A stretch of 37,516 nt of DNA from an uncultured Sphingomonadales bacterium (GCA_937870585.1 CALMZE010000069.1:1-37516); one strand, 5' to 3'; counted from the first letter of the stretch, positions 14,468-22,589 are shown. Program-made: numbers and translations. Notes: generated from the letters alone by a model not told the origin.

Positions 14468-15662
14468 GCCCTTCCGGGCTCTGGCAAAGCGCGTCCGCCC
14501 GTTTGTGGCGGGCGCGCTTCTGCTTGGCTCGGCAGGCTATGCGGCGGACCGGTTCGAGGAGGAGCGGGAGGCTTTGGCCAAGGCCAAGGCGCAGGCTGTC
14601 GTAGCCGAAGAACGCGCTGCCAAGATCGAAAAAGAGGCCGATGCCGAAGAGGTGCAGGCCGATGCGGCCCGCAAACGCGCGGCCTCTGTTGCGGCGCGGA
14701 TTCAGGCGACCGAAGCTGATATGAACGCCGCCGAAGCGCGCATCCGCCTGATTGAAAAAATGCGTGAGGATCAGCGCGCAAAGCTCGCCGCGCGGCAGGA
14801 GCCGGTGGTGCGCTTGCTGGCGGCGATCCAGATGATTTCGCGGCGACCCACCGGGTTGATGATCCTGCAGCCGCAAAGCGTTTCGCGCGCGGTGCATATG
14901 CGCGCTGTGCTGTCTGAAGTCCTGCCCGAATTGCGCAAACGCACTGCGGGGCTGCGCGCCGAAATCGTCAAGGCGGAACGGCTGAAGATGGATGCGGAGC
15001 GCGCGGTGGGCATTCTCGATACCACGCGCGCCCGGTTGGCCGAACAAAAGGCTGAATTGATGGCGCTCTCCGCCCGCCATCGCGATGAAGCGGATAGGCT
15101 GACCGGTGATGCTCTGAGCGAAGAGGATCGCGCCATCGGCTATGGCGAGAAAGCGCGCGACATTTCCTCATTGATGGCCAAGCTGGAAGATGATGCGGGG
15201 GACCGCGCCCGGCTCGCCGGGTTGCCAGGGCCTTTGCTGCGTCCGGCACGCCCCGGAGATGCGGCCTCTCCCTCTGATATGCTGATGGCCAATGTGGCGC
15301 GGATTCCGTATCGCCTTCCGGTGACGGGCAGTCTGGTTTCCGGGCTGGGAGATTTCTCGGATGCTGGCGTGCGTTCGCGCGGGATCACCATCGCGCCGCG
15401 CGATGATGCCATTGTGGTCGCACCCTCTGGCGGACGCGTGGTGTTTGCCGGGCCGTTCAAGGGCTATGGCCGGATCGTCATTCTCGATCATGGATCGGGC
15501 TGGACCAGCCTCGTGACCGGCATGGCGGCCCTCTATGTGAAGCTGGGCGACAATCTGATTCAGGGCAGTCCGCTGGGCCGCGCTGAAAGCGAGCGTCCCA
15601 CGGTCACTGTCGAACTGCGGCAGGGCAGCGCGCCCGTCGATATCGCGGCGTTGATGGGATAA
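14439..15662 (+). CDS. EnvC-like murein hydrolase activator (coiled coil plus degenerate LytM domain)
   Basis: About 407 residues. A basic stretch and hydrophobic core (KRVRPFVAGALLLGSAGYAA) act as signal peptide. A long coiled coil rich in Ala/Glu/Arg (about 35-240) is followed by an M23/LytM-type C-terminal domain (about 290-407: GSLVSGLGDF, IVVAPSGGRVVFAGPF, IVILDHGSGW, LGDNLIQGSPLG). The zinc ligands of active M23 peptidases are missing: no HxxxD and no HxH, with VTVELRQG replacing the usual LHFEVR. This fits EnvC-type activators of cell-wall amidases in division. No ATG exists before the signal peptide; TTG at 14439 with GAGG 6 nt upstream is preferred, giving a 29-bp overlap with the previous gene. 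GTG at 14505 is an alternative. Confidence 0.8.
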   Translation: MASSTAKTSKPFRALAKRVRPFVAGALLLGSAGYAADRFEEEREALAKAKAQAVVAEERAAKIEKEADAEEVQADAARKRAASVAARIQATEADMNAAEARIRLIEKMREDQRAKLAARQEPVVRLLAAIQMISRRPTGLMILQPQSVSRAVHMRAVLSEVLPELRKRTAGLRAEIVKAERLKMDAERAVGILDTTRARLAEQKAELMALSARHRDEADRLTGDALSEEDRAIGYGEKARDISSLMAKLEDDAGDRARLAGLPGPLLRPARPGDAASPSDMLMANVARIPYRLPVTGSLVSGLGDFSDAGVRSRGITIAPRDDAIVVAPSGGRVVFAGPFKGYGRIVILDHGSGWTSLVTGMAALYVKLGDNLIQGSPLGRAESERPTVTVELRQGSAPVDIAALMG

Positions 15663-15750
15663 ACCATATGGGTTTACCCAATCGCAAACTTTTCCTTCCG
15701 CACAAAGCGGTGTAGGACGGCGGCCTGACTCTTCAAGAAGGCCCCCGGCG

Positions 15751-17085
15751 ATGAAAAAATCCCTTTTGCGTGCAGCGTTGATGGTTTCGTCCGTGGCCCT
15801 GATCCCAGCCGCAACGGGGGCGATGGCGGCGGTGGATTCGGGCACTTACAAGCAGATTGACCGCTTCATGGCGGCGTTTGAGCAGGTGCGCAGTCAATAT
15901 GTTGAGCGCGTTGATGATGAGAAACTGATCAAGGGCGCGATTGACGGGATGCTCGCCAGCCTTGATCCGCACAGCTCGTTTCTTGATGTCCGCGATTATG
16001 ACAATCTGCGCACACAGACAGACGGCAATTATGGCGGCCTTGGCCTTCAGGTGACGATGGAAGACGGCGCGGTGAAGGTGATCGCGCCGACTGAAGATAC
16101 GCCCGCATGGCGCGGCGGCATCAAGTCTGGCGACTATATCACGCATCTGGATGGCAAGCTGATCGTGGGTGGCACGCTGGATGAAGCGGTGGATACGATG
16201 CGCGGCAAGCCCGGCACGCCGATCAAGCTCACCATCGTGCGCGCGGGCCGTGAAAAGCCGTTCGACGTCACGCTCACACGCGAAGTCATTACGTTGAAGC
16301 CGGTGAAGTGGGAAGTGCGCGGCAATGTGGGTGTGATCAACATCAACGCCTTCTCGCGCGCAACGGGTGAAGGTGTGCGCACCGCGATTGCAGAAATTGA
16401 TCGCAAGCTGGGCCGCAAGCCGGTCGGCTATGTGGTCGATCTGCGCTCCAACCCCGGCGGGCTGCTCGATCAGGCGGTTGAGGTCTCCGATGCTTTCCTC
16501 GATTCCGGCCCGATTGTGGAACAGCGCGGGCGTGATCGCCGTGGCGTAGAGCGCTATAATGCGCGTCCGGGCGATTATGCGCAGGGCCTGCCGGTGGTTG
16601 TGCTGGTCGATTCGGGCACGGCCTCTGCGGCTGAAATTGTCGCAGGTGCCTTGCAGGATCATCATCGCGGGCTGGTGATGGGTGAACGCACCTTCGGCAA
16701 GGGCTCGGTCCAGTCGATCATCGATCTGGATGAACGTACTGCGCTGCGCCTCACCACCGCGCGCTATTATACGCCTTCGGGCCGGTCGGTTCAGGAAGGC
16801 GGGATCGAACCGGATCTCGCCGTGCCGCAGCTTTCCGATCCCGAATATAAATCGCGCCCGAAATTCCGTGAATCGGATCTGCGTCGCCACCTGATCAACG
16901 AGAATAAGGTGGATGAACGGCTGCTCGAAGCCGATGAAAAGGTTGATCCGCGCTTCTCGGCTTCCGCTGAAGACCTGAAGGCGAAGGGCATTACGGACTT
17001 CCAGCTCTATTATGCGCTGCAAACGGTCGGTCGCCTGTCCAATACGGGCTATGCGGGCGTTCCGGTGCGGACGGGTGGCCGGTGA
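15751..17085 (+). CDS. ctpA: S41 family carboxy-terminal processing protease
   Basis: A 444-residue periplasmic protease. A Sec signal peptide (residues 1-27, ending ATGAMA) leads to a helical N-terminal part, a PDZ domain (about 92-175, GGLGLQ start) and the S41 catalytic domain. The Ser-Lys dyad is intact: Ser292 in SGTASAAEI and Lys317 in TFGKGSV. Such proteases trim C-termini of periplasmic proteins and often control murein hydrolases, which fits the EnvC-like gene 88 bp upstream. That gap contains a small TGGGT/ACCCA dyad (15669-15680). The stop overlaps the dsbB GTG by 4 bases. Confidence 0.93.
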   Translation: MKKSLLRAALMVSSVALIPAATGAMAAVDSGTYKQIDRFMAAFEQVRSQYVERVDDEKLIKGAIDGMLASLDPHSSFLDVRDYDNLRTQTDGNYGGLGLQVTMEDGAVKVIAPTEDTPAWRGGIKSGDYITHLDGKLIVGGTLDEAVDTMRGKPGTPIKLTIVRAGREKPFDVTLTREVITLKPVKWEVRGNVGVININAFSRATGEGVRTAIAEIDRKLGRKPVGYVVDLRSNPGGLLDQAVEVSDAFLDSGPIVEQRGRDRRGVERYNARPGDYAQGLPVVVLVDSGTASAAEIVAGALQDHHRGLVMGERTFGKGSVQSIIDLDERTALRLTTARYYTPSGRSVQEGGIEPDLAVPQLSDPEYKSRPKFRESDLRRHLINENKVDERLLEADEKVDPRFSASAEDLKAKGITDFQLYYALQTVGRLSNTGYAGVPVRTGGR

Positions 17086-17552
17086 GTGCGTTTGAACGCG
17101 CGCGCTGGCTGGCGCTGCTGGTTCCTGCCGGGTTGATGCTGGGGGCGCTTGGGTCCCAATATATTGGCGGGCTCTACCCGTGCGAGATGTGTTACTGGCA
17201 GCGCTGGCCGCATGATGTGGCAATTGTTGCTGCGATGTTTGCCTTTGGCCTGCGCAGCCATGCATGGAAGGGGCGGTTCGTTGCGCTCGCGGGGCTCGGC
17301 ATCCTGGTCAGCGGCCTGATCGGCGTGTTTCATGCCGGCGTGGAATATGGCTGGTGGGAAGGCATAACCAAATGCACTTCCACGGCTGGCTCCAGTGGCA
17401 ATCTGATGGCAGACATCATGAACGCGCCGCTGATCCGTTGCGATACGCCGCAATGGGAGCTGCTGGGCATTTCTCTGGCAGGCTTTAACGCAATCATCTC
17501 TGTGTCGGCGGCGCTTGTGATCTTCGGGCTGCTGCGCCAAAAGGACGCATGA
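17082..17552 (+). CDS. dsbB: Disulfide bond formation protein B
   Basis: A 156-residue inner-membrane protein with four TM segments. It has both periplasmic redox pairs: CEMC (Cys34, Cys37) next to the quinone site (YWQRWPHD), and Cys98 with Cys120 in the second loop. DsbB reoxidises DsbA and passes electrons to ubiquinone. The GTG start is set by the GTGA overlap with the ctpA stop; the next gene, a ubiquinone-biosynthesis hydroxylase, overlaps by ATGA, which links quinone synthesis to a quinone-using enzyme. Confidence 0.92.
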   Translation: MSAFERARWLALLVPAGLMLGALGSQYIGGLYPCEMCYWQRWPHDVAIVAAMFAFGLRSHAWKGRFVALAGLGILVSGLIGVFHAGVEYGWWEGITKCTSTAGSSGNLMADIMNAPLIRCDTPQWELLGISLAGFNAIISVSAALVIFGLLRQKDA

Positions 17553-18061
17553 CCTCTGCCAAAAATTCTATGATCCGGGTGGATCAGGCCGGCGAATATG
17601 GTGCTGTGCGCATCTATTCCGGCCAGCTTGCCGTACTGGGGACGAGCCACCCCGCCGCGCGTGAAATCAGCCATATGCTTGCGCAGGAGCAGGTCCATCT
17701 GGACCGCTTCAACGCGGTAGTGGCGGAGCGCGGTGTGCGGCCGACCTTGCTCCAGCCCTTATGGCATGTGGCTGGTTTCGCTTTGGGTGCCGCGACGGCG
17801 CTGATTGGCCCCAAGGCGGCGATGGCCTGCACCGTGGCGGTGGAGACCGAAATCGACGCCCATTATGGCGAACAGCTGGATGCGCTGGCGGGTGACGATC
17901 CCGAGCTCACGGACACCATCACCAAGTTCCGCGCCGAAGAGGTGGAGCATAAGGACAAGGCGCTGGCTGCAGGCGCGGAAGAGGCGATCGCCTATCCGTT
18001 GCTCTCAGCGGTGATCCGGCTTGGCTGCCGCACTGCGATTGCGCTGTCCAAGCGGGTTTGA
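17549..18061 (+). CDS. coq7: Demethoxyubiquinone hydroxylase (Coq7 family)
   Basis: A 170-residue di-iron protein. The carboxylate and His ligands of the Coq7 fold are visible: Glu in AGEYGAVRIY, EQVHL, the ETEIDAHY stretch and EEVEHKD. It hydroxylates 2-polyprenyl-3-methyl-6-methoxybenzoquinone, a late step of ubiquinone synthesis. It is the short soluble form of normal family length. It starts in an ATGA overlap with dsbB and ends at a repeat between it and the convergent phaZ. Confidence 0.92.
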   Translation: MTSAKNSMIRVDQAGEYGAVRIYSGQLAVLGTSHPAAREISHMLAQEQVHLDRFNAVVAERGVRPTLLQPLWHVAGFALGAATALIGPKAAMACTVAVETEIDAHYGEQLDALAGDDPELTDTITKFRAEEVEHKDKALAAGAEEAIAYPLLSAVIRLGCRTAIALSKRV

Positions 18062-18076
18062 GGGGCTGCCAAAGCT

Positions 18077-18161
18077 GTGCTCCGGCGCAGGCCGGAGCCC
18101 TGTGTGTGTTTGGCAAACAGGTTTATGAAGGTCCACAAGGCTCCGGCCTGCGCCGGAGCAC
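18077..18161. repeat. Family B palindromic repeat copy 1 (GTGCTCCGGC type)
   Basis: Left arm GTGCTCCGGC..GCCGGAGCCC (18077-18100) and inverted right arm GGCTCCGGCC..GCCGGAGCAC (18139-18161) surround a spacer containing TTTGGCAAAC and CCACAA. It separates convergent coq7 and phaZ. The second copy, with a similar spacer, is at 25048-25133. Confidence 0.8.
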
Positions 18162-18170
18162 TCATTTTGC

Positions 18171-19394
18171 TTACGCCGTCTCAAACTGCGCGATAAACGC
18201 TTCCACCACCGGCGCGACATCATGGTTCCAGCGGGTGCCGTTGAAGATGCCATAATGCCCGGCGAGTTCACACAGGAAGTAGCGTTTGTGACTTTCCGGC
18301 AGATTGGGCGTGCCAATGAGCGCGGCCTTGGTTTGGCCCACGCCTGAAATATCGTCTCGCCCGCCTTCAACCGCGAGGATCGCGGTATCGGTGATGGCCC
18401 CCAAATCAACCGGCGTGCCGCGATGCGTCAATTCGCCCTTGGGCAGCAAGTGGCGTTGGAACACCTTGTCGACCGTTTCGATATAGAATTCTGCCGTCAT
18501 GTCGCACACCGCGCGATATTCGGCGTAGAAATTCTTGATCGTGTGCTCGCCATCATGATGGTCGTGATAGATCGCGCGCGCGAGCGTGAAATGCTGATGA
18601 ACATGGTTGGCGAGGTTCATCGACATGAATGCAGATAGCTGCATGAAGCCCGGATAAACCTTGCGGCCAGCGCCCTTGTACGTCGCAGGAACGCTGTGAA
18701 TCGCGAACTGCTTGAACCAGGCAAGCGGGCGCTGGTGAGACATGCGGTTGACTTCAGTCTGGCCCTCGCGCGTGTCGATGGGACCGCCCATCATCGTCAG
18801 CGATTTGGGGCGGCAGGGGTCTTTGGCAGCGCCCATCAGCGCGGTGGCCGCGAGCGCGGGCACTGAAGGCTGGCACACGGCGAGCATGTGCGTATTCGGG
18901 CCGATCAGCCGCAGCCAATCCATCACATAATCAATATATTCATCCAGCCCGAAGCGGCCCTGGGAGACCGGCACGTCGCGCGCATCGGCCCAATCGGTGA
19001 TGTAGACATCATGCTTGTGCAACAGCCGCGCCACGGTGCCGCGCAGCAGCGTGGCGAAATGGCCAGACATGGGCGCTACGATCAGCAGCTTGGGCGCATC
19101 TTCCACGCCTTCGCGCACGAAACGCACCAGAGAGCCGAACGCCTTGGCATCCACCACCTCTTCGCGCACGCGGACCGTAACGCCCTCCACTTCGGTTTCG
19201 GTAAAGCCAAAACGGGGCTTGCCATAATGCGCGCTGGCATGGCCGATGGTGTCAAACAGGCCGCGCATTGCCTTGACTGGCTTGGCGTGCGCGAAGGGAT
19301 TGGCCGGGTGGCCCATCATGTCTGCCGTCAAACTCATCAGCGAGCCGGCTTTCGCCATCCAGTTCCGCTGAACTTCCAGGGCTGTGTAAAGCAT
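18171..19394 (-). CDS. phaZ: Intracellular polyhydroxyalkanoate depolymerase
   Basis: A 407-residue alpha/beta-hydrolase. The catalytic triad of Ralstonia-type intracellular depolymerases is visible: a Cys nucleophile (Cys174 in LAVCQPS rather than a Ser lipase box), Asp347 (GGRDD) and His380 (LAGHYGIFNG), with the same spacing as known enzymes. It mobilises stored PHB. It has no signal peptide. The ATG at 19394 is preferred because GGGGGA lies 6 nt upstream; a longer frame to 19487 extends into the regulatory gap. It diverges from an ABC exporter, with a 15-bp palindrome between the starts. Confidence 0.92.
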   Translation of the reverse strand: MLYTALEVQRNWMAKAGSLMSLTADMMGHPANPFAHAKPVKAMRGLFDTIGHASAHYGKPRFGFTETEVEGVTVRVREEVVDAKAFGSLVRFVREGVEDAPKLLIVAPMSGHFATLLRGTVARLLHKHDVYITDWADARDVPVSQGRFGLDEYIDYVMDWLRLIGPNTHMLAVCQPSVPALAATALMGAAKDPCRPKSLTMMGGPIDTREGQTEVNRMSHQRPLAWFKQFAIHSVPATYKGAGRKVYPGFMQLSAFMSMNLANHVHQHFTLARAIYHDHHDGEHTIKNFYAEYRAVCDMTAEFYIETVDKVFQRHLLPKGELTHRGTPVDLGAITDTAILAVEGGRDDISGVGQTKAALIGTPNLPESHKRYFLCELAGHYGIFNGTRWNHDVAPVVEAFIAQFETA

Positions 19395-19440
19395 GAAATC
19401 CCCCAAGCAATATCCAGACATAGTGCGCGATTCGGAAAGA

Positions 19441-19455
19441 TTGTGCAATGCACAA
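19441..19455. promoter_or_regulatory. 15-bp perfect palindrome, candidate operator between phaZ and the ABC exporter
   Basis: TTGTGCA and TGCACAA flank a single central A. The dyad lies 47 bp upstream of the phaZ start and 57 bp upstream of the ABC gene start. Its TGC-rich core resembles sites reported for the PHA regulator PhaR, so PHA-linked control of phaZ is a reasonable inference. Confidence 0.5.
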
Positions 19456-19511
19456 AAGACGCACATATTCCTTGCTTGGCAGTGCAAGGGCCAACTGCTA
19501 ACGCGCGGCTC

Positions 19512-21272
19512 ATGAGCGACGCCCCCGCGCCTGCCGATCGCGATCTCGGCAACCTTCGTGTGATCTGGTCTTATGCCGCGCGTTACCCCAAGCGGCTGAT
19601 GGCGGCCCTGTTCTTTCTGGTGGTCTCCTCAGCGGCCACATCATCGATCCCGGTCGGGTTCCGCTACGTGGTGGATCGCGGCTTTTCCGATGGCGGCGAT
19701 ATCGATTTCTATTTCTCGATCCTGTTCGGCATCATCGTGGTGCTGGCGCTGGCGACCGCCGGGCGCTTCTACAATGTCTCTTGGCTGGGCGAGCGCGTGA
19801 TTGCCGATGTGCGTGAAGCGGTGGTGACCAATTTGGTGCGGCTATCCCCCAGCTATTTCGATGAAAACCGCCCGTCTGAAATCGCTTCACGCCTGACAGC
19901 GGATACGTCCGTGATCGAACAGGTGGTGGGGACGACGGTTTCGGTCGCGCTGCGCAATCTGCTGACCGGGATCATCGGCACGGTCGTGCTGTTCTGGCTG
20001 GCCCCGCAACTCGCCATGTGGCTGCTGCTCGCCATTCCCGTCATCGTGCTGCCGATTGTGTCGCTCGGGCGGCGCTTGTCCAAGCAATCGCGGGCGAGTC
20101 AGGACCGGATTGCGGATGTGGGCACCATAGTCAGCGAAGTGCTGGGATCGATGCGGATTGTGCAGGCGTTCGGTCAGGAAGCACGCGAATCAGACCGGTT
20201 TGCAAGTGCCGTGGAACGGACGTTCGACACGGCCCGCCGCCGCATCCGCACCCGCGCCTTCATGACGGCGACGGTGATGTTGCTGATCTTTGGCGCGATC
20301 ACATTGTTGCTGCGCGAAGGGGCGGTGCAGGTTCAGAATAACGCCATTTCGGGCGGAACGATTGCCGCCTTCGTGCTGACGGGCGGGCTTGTCGCGGGCG
20401 CATTTGGCGCGCTGACCGAAGTTTATGGCGATCTGGTGCGCGGGGCAGGGGCGGCAGGTCGCCTGCACGAACTGTTGCGCGAACAGCCCGAGATCAAAGC
20501 CCCGGCCCAACCGGTTGCGTTGCCGCAGCCCGCGCGGGGCGCGATCGAGTTTGCGGGCGTCACCTTCCGCTACCCCAGCCGACCTGAAGTGAGCGCGCTC
20601 GCTGACTTCACACTGTCGGTCGCGCCGGGGGAAACGGTGGCGGTTGTCGGCCCGTCGGGCGCGGGAAAATCGACCCTGTTCCAGCTCGTCCAGCGCTTTT
20701 ACGATCCGGCGAGCGGCAATGTGAGCGTGGACGGCGTGGCGCTGCCCATGGCCGATCCCGCCGAGATCCGCGCGCGCATGGCGATTGTGCCGCAGGAAAC
20801 GGTGATCTTCGCCGCCTCCGCGCGGGACAATCTCCGCTATGGCCGCTGGGATGCGAGCGATGACGAACTTTGGGCCGCCGCTGATGCCGCGAACGCCACC
20901 GAGTTTCTGAAGAAACTGCCGGAGGGGCTCGATACCTTCATGGGTGAAGGCGGCGCGCGCCTTTCAGGCGGGCAGCGCCAGCGTGTCGCCATTGCGCGGG
21001 CCTTGCTGCGCGATGCGCCCATCCTGCTGCTCGATGAAGCGACCTCTGCCCTGGATGCTGAATCCGAGCGGCTGGTGCAGGATGCTCTCGAACATCTGAT
21101 GGAAGGCCGCACCACCATCGTCATCGCCCACCGCCTCGCCACGGTGCGCGCGGCGGACCGGATAGTGGTGATGGATGGCGGACGGATCGTGGAACAGGGC
21201 AGCCATGCTGATCTGGTGGCGCAGAAGGGGCTCTATGCCCGGCTCGCCAGCTTGCAGTTTGACGGGGCTTAG
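19512..21272 (+). CDS. ABC exporter, fused TM and ATPase domains (MsbA/lipid-exporter type)
   Basis: A 586-residue half-transporter. Residues about 20-310 hold six TM segments with the exporter coupling helices (PSEIASRLTADTSVIEQ). Residues 345-586 form the nucleotide-binding domain with Walker A GPSGAGKS near 380, signature LSGGQRQR near 486, Walker B ILLLDEATSALD and the H-loop IAHRLATV. It should act as a homodimer exporting a hydrophobic or lipid substrate, as in MsbA and related multidrug exporters. The substrate is not evident. The ATG at 19512 is the first sensible start after the divergent gap. Confidence 0.9.
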   Translation: MSDAPAPADRDLGNLRVIWSYAARYPKRLMAALFFLVVSSAATSSIPVGFRYVVDRGFSDGGDIDFYFSILFGIIVVLALATAGRFYNVSWLGERVIADVREAVVTNLVRLSPSYFDENRPSEIASRLTADTSVIEQVVGTTVSVALRNLLTGIIGTVVLFWLAPQLAMWLLLAIPVIVLPIVSLGRRLSKQSRASQDRIADVGTIVSEVLGSMRIVQAFGQEARESDRFASAVERTFDTARRRIRTRAFMTATVMLLIFGAITLLLREGAVQVQNNAISGGTIAAFVLTGGLVAGAFGALTEVYGDLVRGAGAAGRLHELLREQPEIKAPAQPVALPQPARGAIEFAGVTFRYPSRPEVSALADFTLSVAPGETVAVVGPSGAGKSTLFQLVQRFYDPASGNVSVDGVALPMADPAEIRARMAIVPQETVIFAASARDNLRYGRWDASDDELWAAADAANATEFLKKLPEGLDTFMGEGGARLSGGQRQRVAIARALLRDAPILLLDEATSALDAESERLVQDALEHLMEGRTTIVIAHRLATVRAADRIVVMDGGRIVEQGSHADLVAQKGLYARLASLQFDGA

Positions 21273-21302
21273 CGCGCGAGGACATTCGTTTAAGTAAAAC
21301 CG

Positions 21303-21403
21303 CTCATGGTGAGGAGGGACTGAGCTTGTCGAAGGCCCGTCTCGAACCACACACTGTCCTTCGAGACGCGTCTTCGACAAGCTCAGCCGCTCCTCAGGAT
21401 GAG
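21303..21403. repeat. Family A palindromic repeat copy 2
   Basis: Left arm 21303-21336 and right arm 21370-21403 are inverted, with core GAGCTTGTCGAAG / CTTCGACAAGCTC. Within the spacer a second hairpin, CGTCTCGAA (21338-21346) and TTCGAGACG (21360-21368), is seen. The arms are longer and differ outside the core from the other copies. It lies between convergent ABC exporter and ccmI. Confidence 0.85.
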
Positions 21404-21417
21404 CGTTCAGATTAGCG

Positions 21418-21451
21418 GCCCTCCCCTAAAGGAGGAGGGGCTTATTATTTC
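21418..21451 (+). terminator. Possible terminator of the ABC exporter
   Basis: CCCTCCCCT..AGGAGGAGGGG forms an imperfect G/C-rich hairpin followed on the plus strand by CTTATTATTT. It overlaps the end of ccmI, which converges from the other side. The U-rich tail is short, so this is a moderate call. Confidence 0.45.
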
Positions 21452-22080
21452 ACCGGCTCAGCAGGCGCGTCCAACTGACCAATCTCAGCCAGTCGCCCTT
21501 TCAAATCCTCCACCCATTCGGCATCCTTGGGTGCGCGAGCGAGCAGCGCGCGCCAAACTTCGCCAGCCTGTTCGAGTTTGCCGGATTGGGCCAGCGCCAA
21601 ACCCATGAAGAAGGGCGGGCCGGGATGGTTGGGGGAGAGTTTGGCAGCCTTTTCGAAGGCATATTCCGCTGCGGGGCTGACCATGCCGCCGCTGTGCATC
21701 ACCAGCGCATTGCCCATGCCGACCCACAGATCGGCGCTGCCCGGATTGGATTTCACCGCATCCTGAAAGACGCCCACGGCCTGACGCGTTGCGCCAGCGC
21801 GGATCATCGCGTCAGTCAGCATCAGCACATTGCCTTCGCTGGAGAACTGGTTCTTTTCCATCTTCTGCACATCGGCCATCGACATTTCCGGCGCCTTGGC
21901 ATCGCGCGGCAGAGTGGGGGAGGCCGACAGGCTGGGGCTGCCCCAAAAGGCATAGCCCGCCAGCGCAACCATCATCGCCGCACCGGAGAGTTCGAGCCCC
22001 TGCCGGTCAATCTTGGCCACGCGCCACAGGATCAGCATCACCAGCGCGGCCAACAGGATCATCCACACCCAGCCCATCAC
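21445..22080 (-). CDS. ccmI: TPR cytochrome c biogenesis protein, CcmI/CycH-like
   Basis: A 211-residue protein with two N-terminal TM segments (about 3-19 and 31-48) and a periplasmic TPR domain (about 75-200; GVFQDAVKSNPGSADLWVGMGNAL, AFEKAAKLSPNHPGPPFFMGLAL). In cytochrome c maturation System I, CcmI presents the apocytochrome to the CcmF/CcmH haem ligation complex. It is the last gene of the ccm run and overlaps ccmH by 4 bases. It is shorter than classical CcmI (about 400 residues) but matches the short alphaproteobacterial form. Confidence 0.82.
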   Translation of the reverse strand: MMGWVWMILLAALVMLILWRVAKIDRQGLELSGAAMMVALAGYAFWGSPSLSASPTLPRDAKAPEMSMADVQKMEKNQFSSEGNVLMLTDAMIRAGATRQAVGVFQDAVKSNPGSADLWVGMGNALVMHSGGMVSPAAEYAFEKAAKLSPNHPGPPFFMGLALAQSGKLEQAGEVWRALLARAPKDAEWVEDLKGRLAEIGQLDAPAEPVK

Positions 22081-22589
22081 TTGGCCTTTCTCTTGCGGAA
22101 GCGCCCCCGCGCCAGCCAGACACCCAGAGCGAGCAGCAGCAGCGGCAGGATCCAGAGCGGGGCGGTGATGCCGGTCATTGGCGGCTCATAGCTGATCCAG
22201 TTGCCATAGCGTTCGATCAGCCAGGCGCGGATCGCTTCGGGCTTTTCACCGGCTGCAATGCGCGTGCGGATCAGGCTGCGCATGTCTCCGGCCAGATCGC
22301 TGTCGGAATCAGCGACTGATTGGCCCTGACACACAAGGCAGCGGATTTTCTCCATCAGCGCCTTGGCTTCATGTTCCTGCTGCGCATCCGGCAATTGCGC
22401 ATTCGCCCATTGCGCATCGGGCATCAGCGAGTCGGCTAGCGCGGGGGTGGCGATGAGGAGAAGGGCAGGCGCAATCAATCTCCGCAATCCTGAGCTTGTC
22501 GAAGGACCGTTTTTCGCTCTCACCCACATGCGCGAATGGGAGAACGGTGCTTCGACAGGCTCAGCACGGCGGGTCTGGAAATCGTTCAT
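22077..22589 (-). CDS. ccmH: CcmH thioredoxin-like apocytochrome reductase, with a repeat inserted before the signal core
   Basis: A 170-residue protein with the CcmH redox motif RCLVCQGQ (Cys84, Cys87), the following DMRSLIRTRIAAG helix and a C-terminal TM anchor (about 143-162). It reduces the apocytochrome Cys pair for haem attachment. The ATG at 22589 overlaps the ccmG stop by 4 bases, the pattern at every tested junction in this operon. Residues about 6-34, including RAEPVEAPF and NGPSTSSG, are encoded by a family A palindromic repeat that is in frame. The normal signal core (RRLIAPALLLIATPALA) starts just after it. A TTG at 22487-22489 might restart translation at the signal core. Confidence 0.88.
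   Translation of the reverse strand: MNDFQTRRAEPVEAPFSHSRMWVRAKNGPSTSSGLRRLIAPALLLIATPALADSLMPDAQWANAQLPDAQQEHEAKALMEKIRCLVCQGQSVADSDSDLAGDMRSLIRTRIAAGEKPEAIRAWLIERYGNWISYEPPMTGITAPLWILPLLLLALGVWLARGRFRKRKAK
22487..22574. repeat. Family A palindromic repeat copy 3, inside the ccmH 5' coding region
   Basis: Left arm 22487-22511 (TCCTGAGCTTGTCGAAGGAC) and inverted right arm 22543-22573 (GGTGCTTCGACAGGCTCAGC). The spacer contains a further CTCTCACCCA / TGGGAGA hairpin. The 88-bp copy occupies codons 6-34 of ccmH with no stop and without shifting the frame. Confidence 0.85.

Noticed and set aside
15669-15680. TGGGT/ACCCA hairpin between the EnvC-like gene and ctpA as a terminator
   Set aside because: The stem is only 5 bp and lacks a T-run, so it is not a convincing terminator.
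15733-17265. A 510-codon open frame on the minus strand opposite ctpA
   Set aside because: It is antisense to a complete S41 protease with intact catalytic residues; the frame is open because of high-GC third-position bias and its translation has low-complexity His/Arg/Ala composition without a recognisable domain.
18888-19511. N-terminal extension of the ABC exporter to 18888
   Set aside because: It is antisense to the start of phaZ, and the exporter's own N-terminus starts at 19512.
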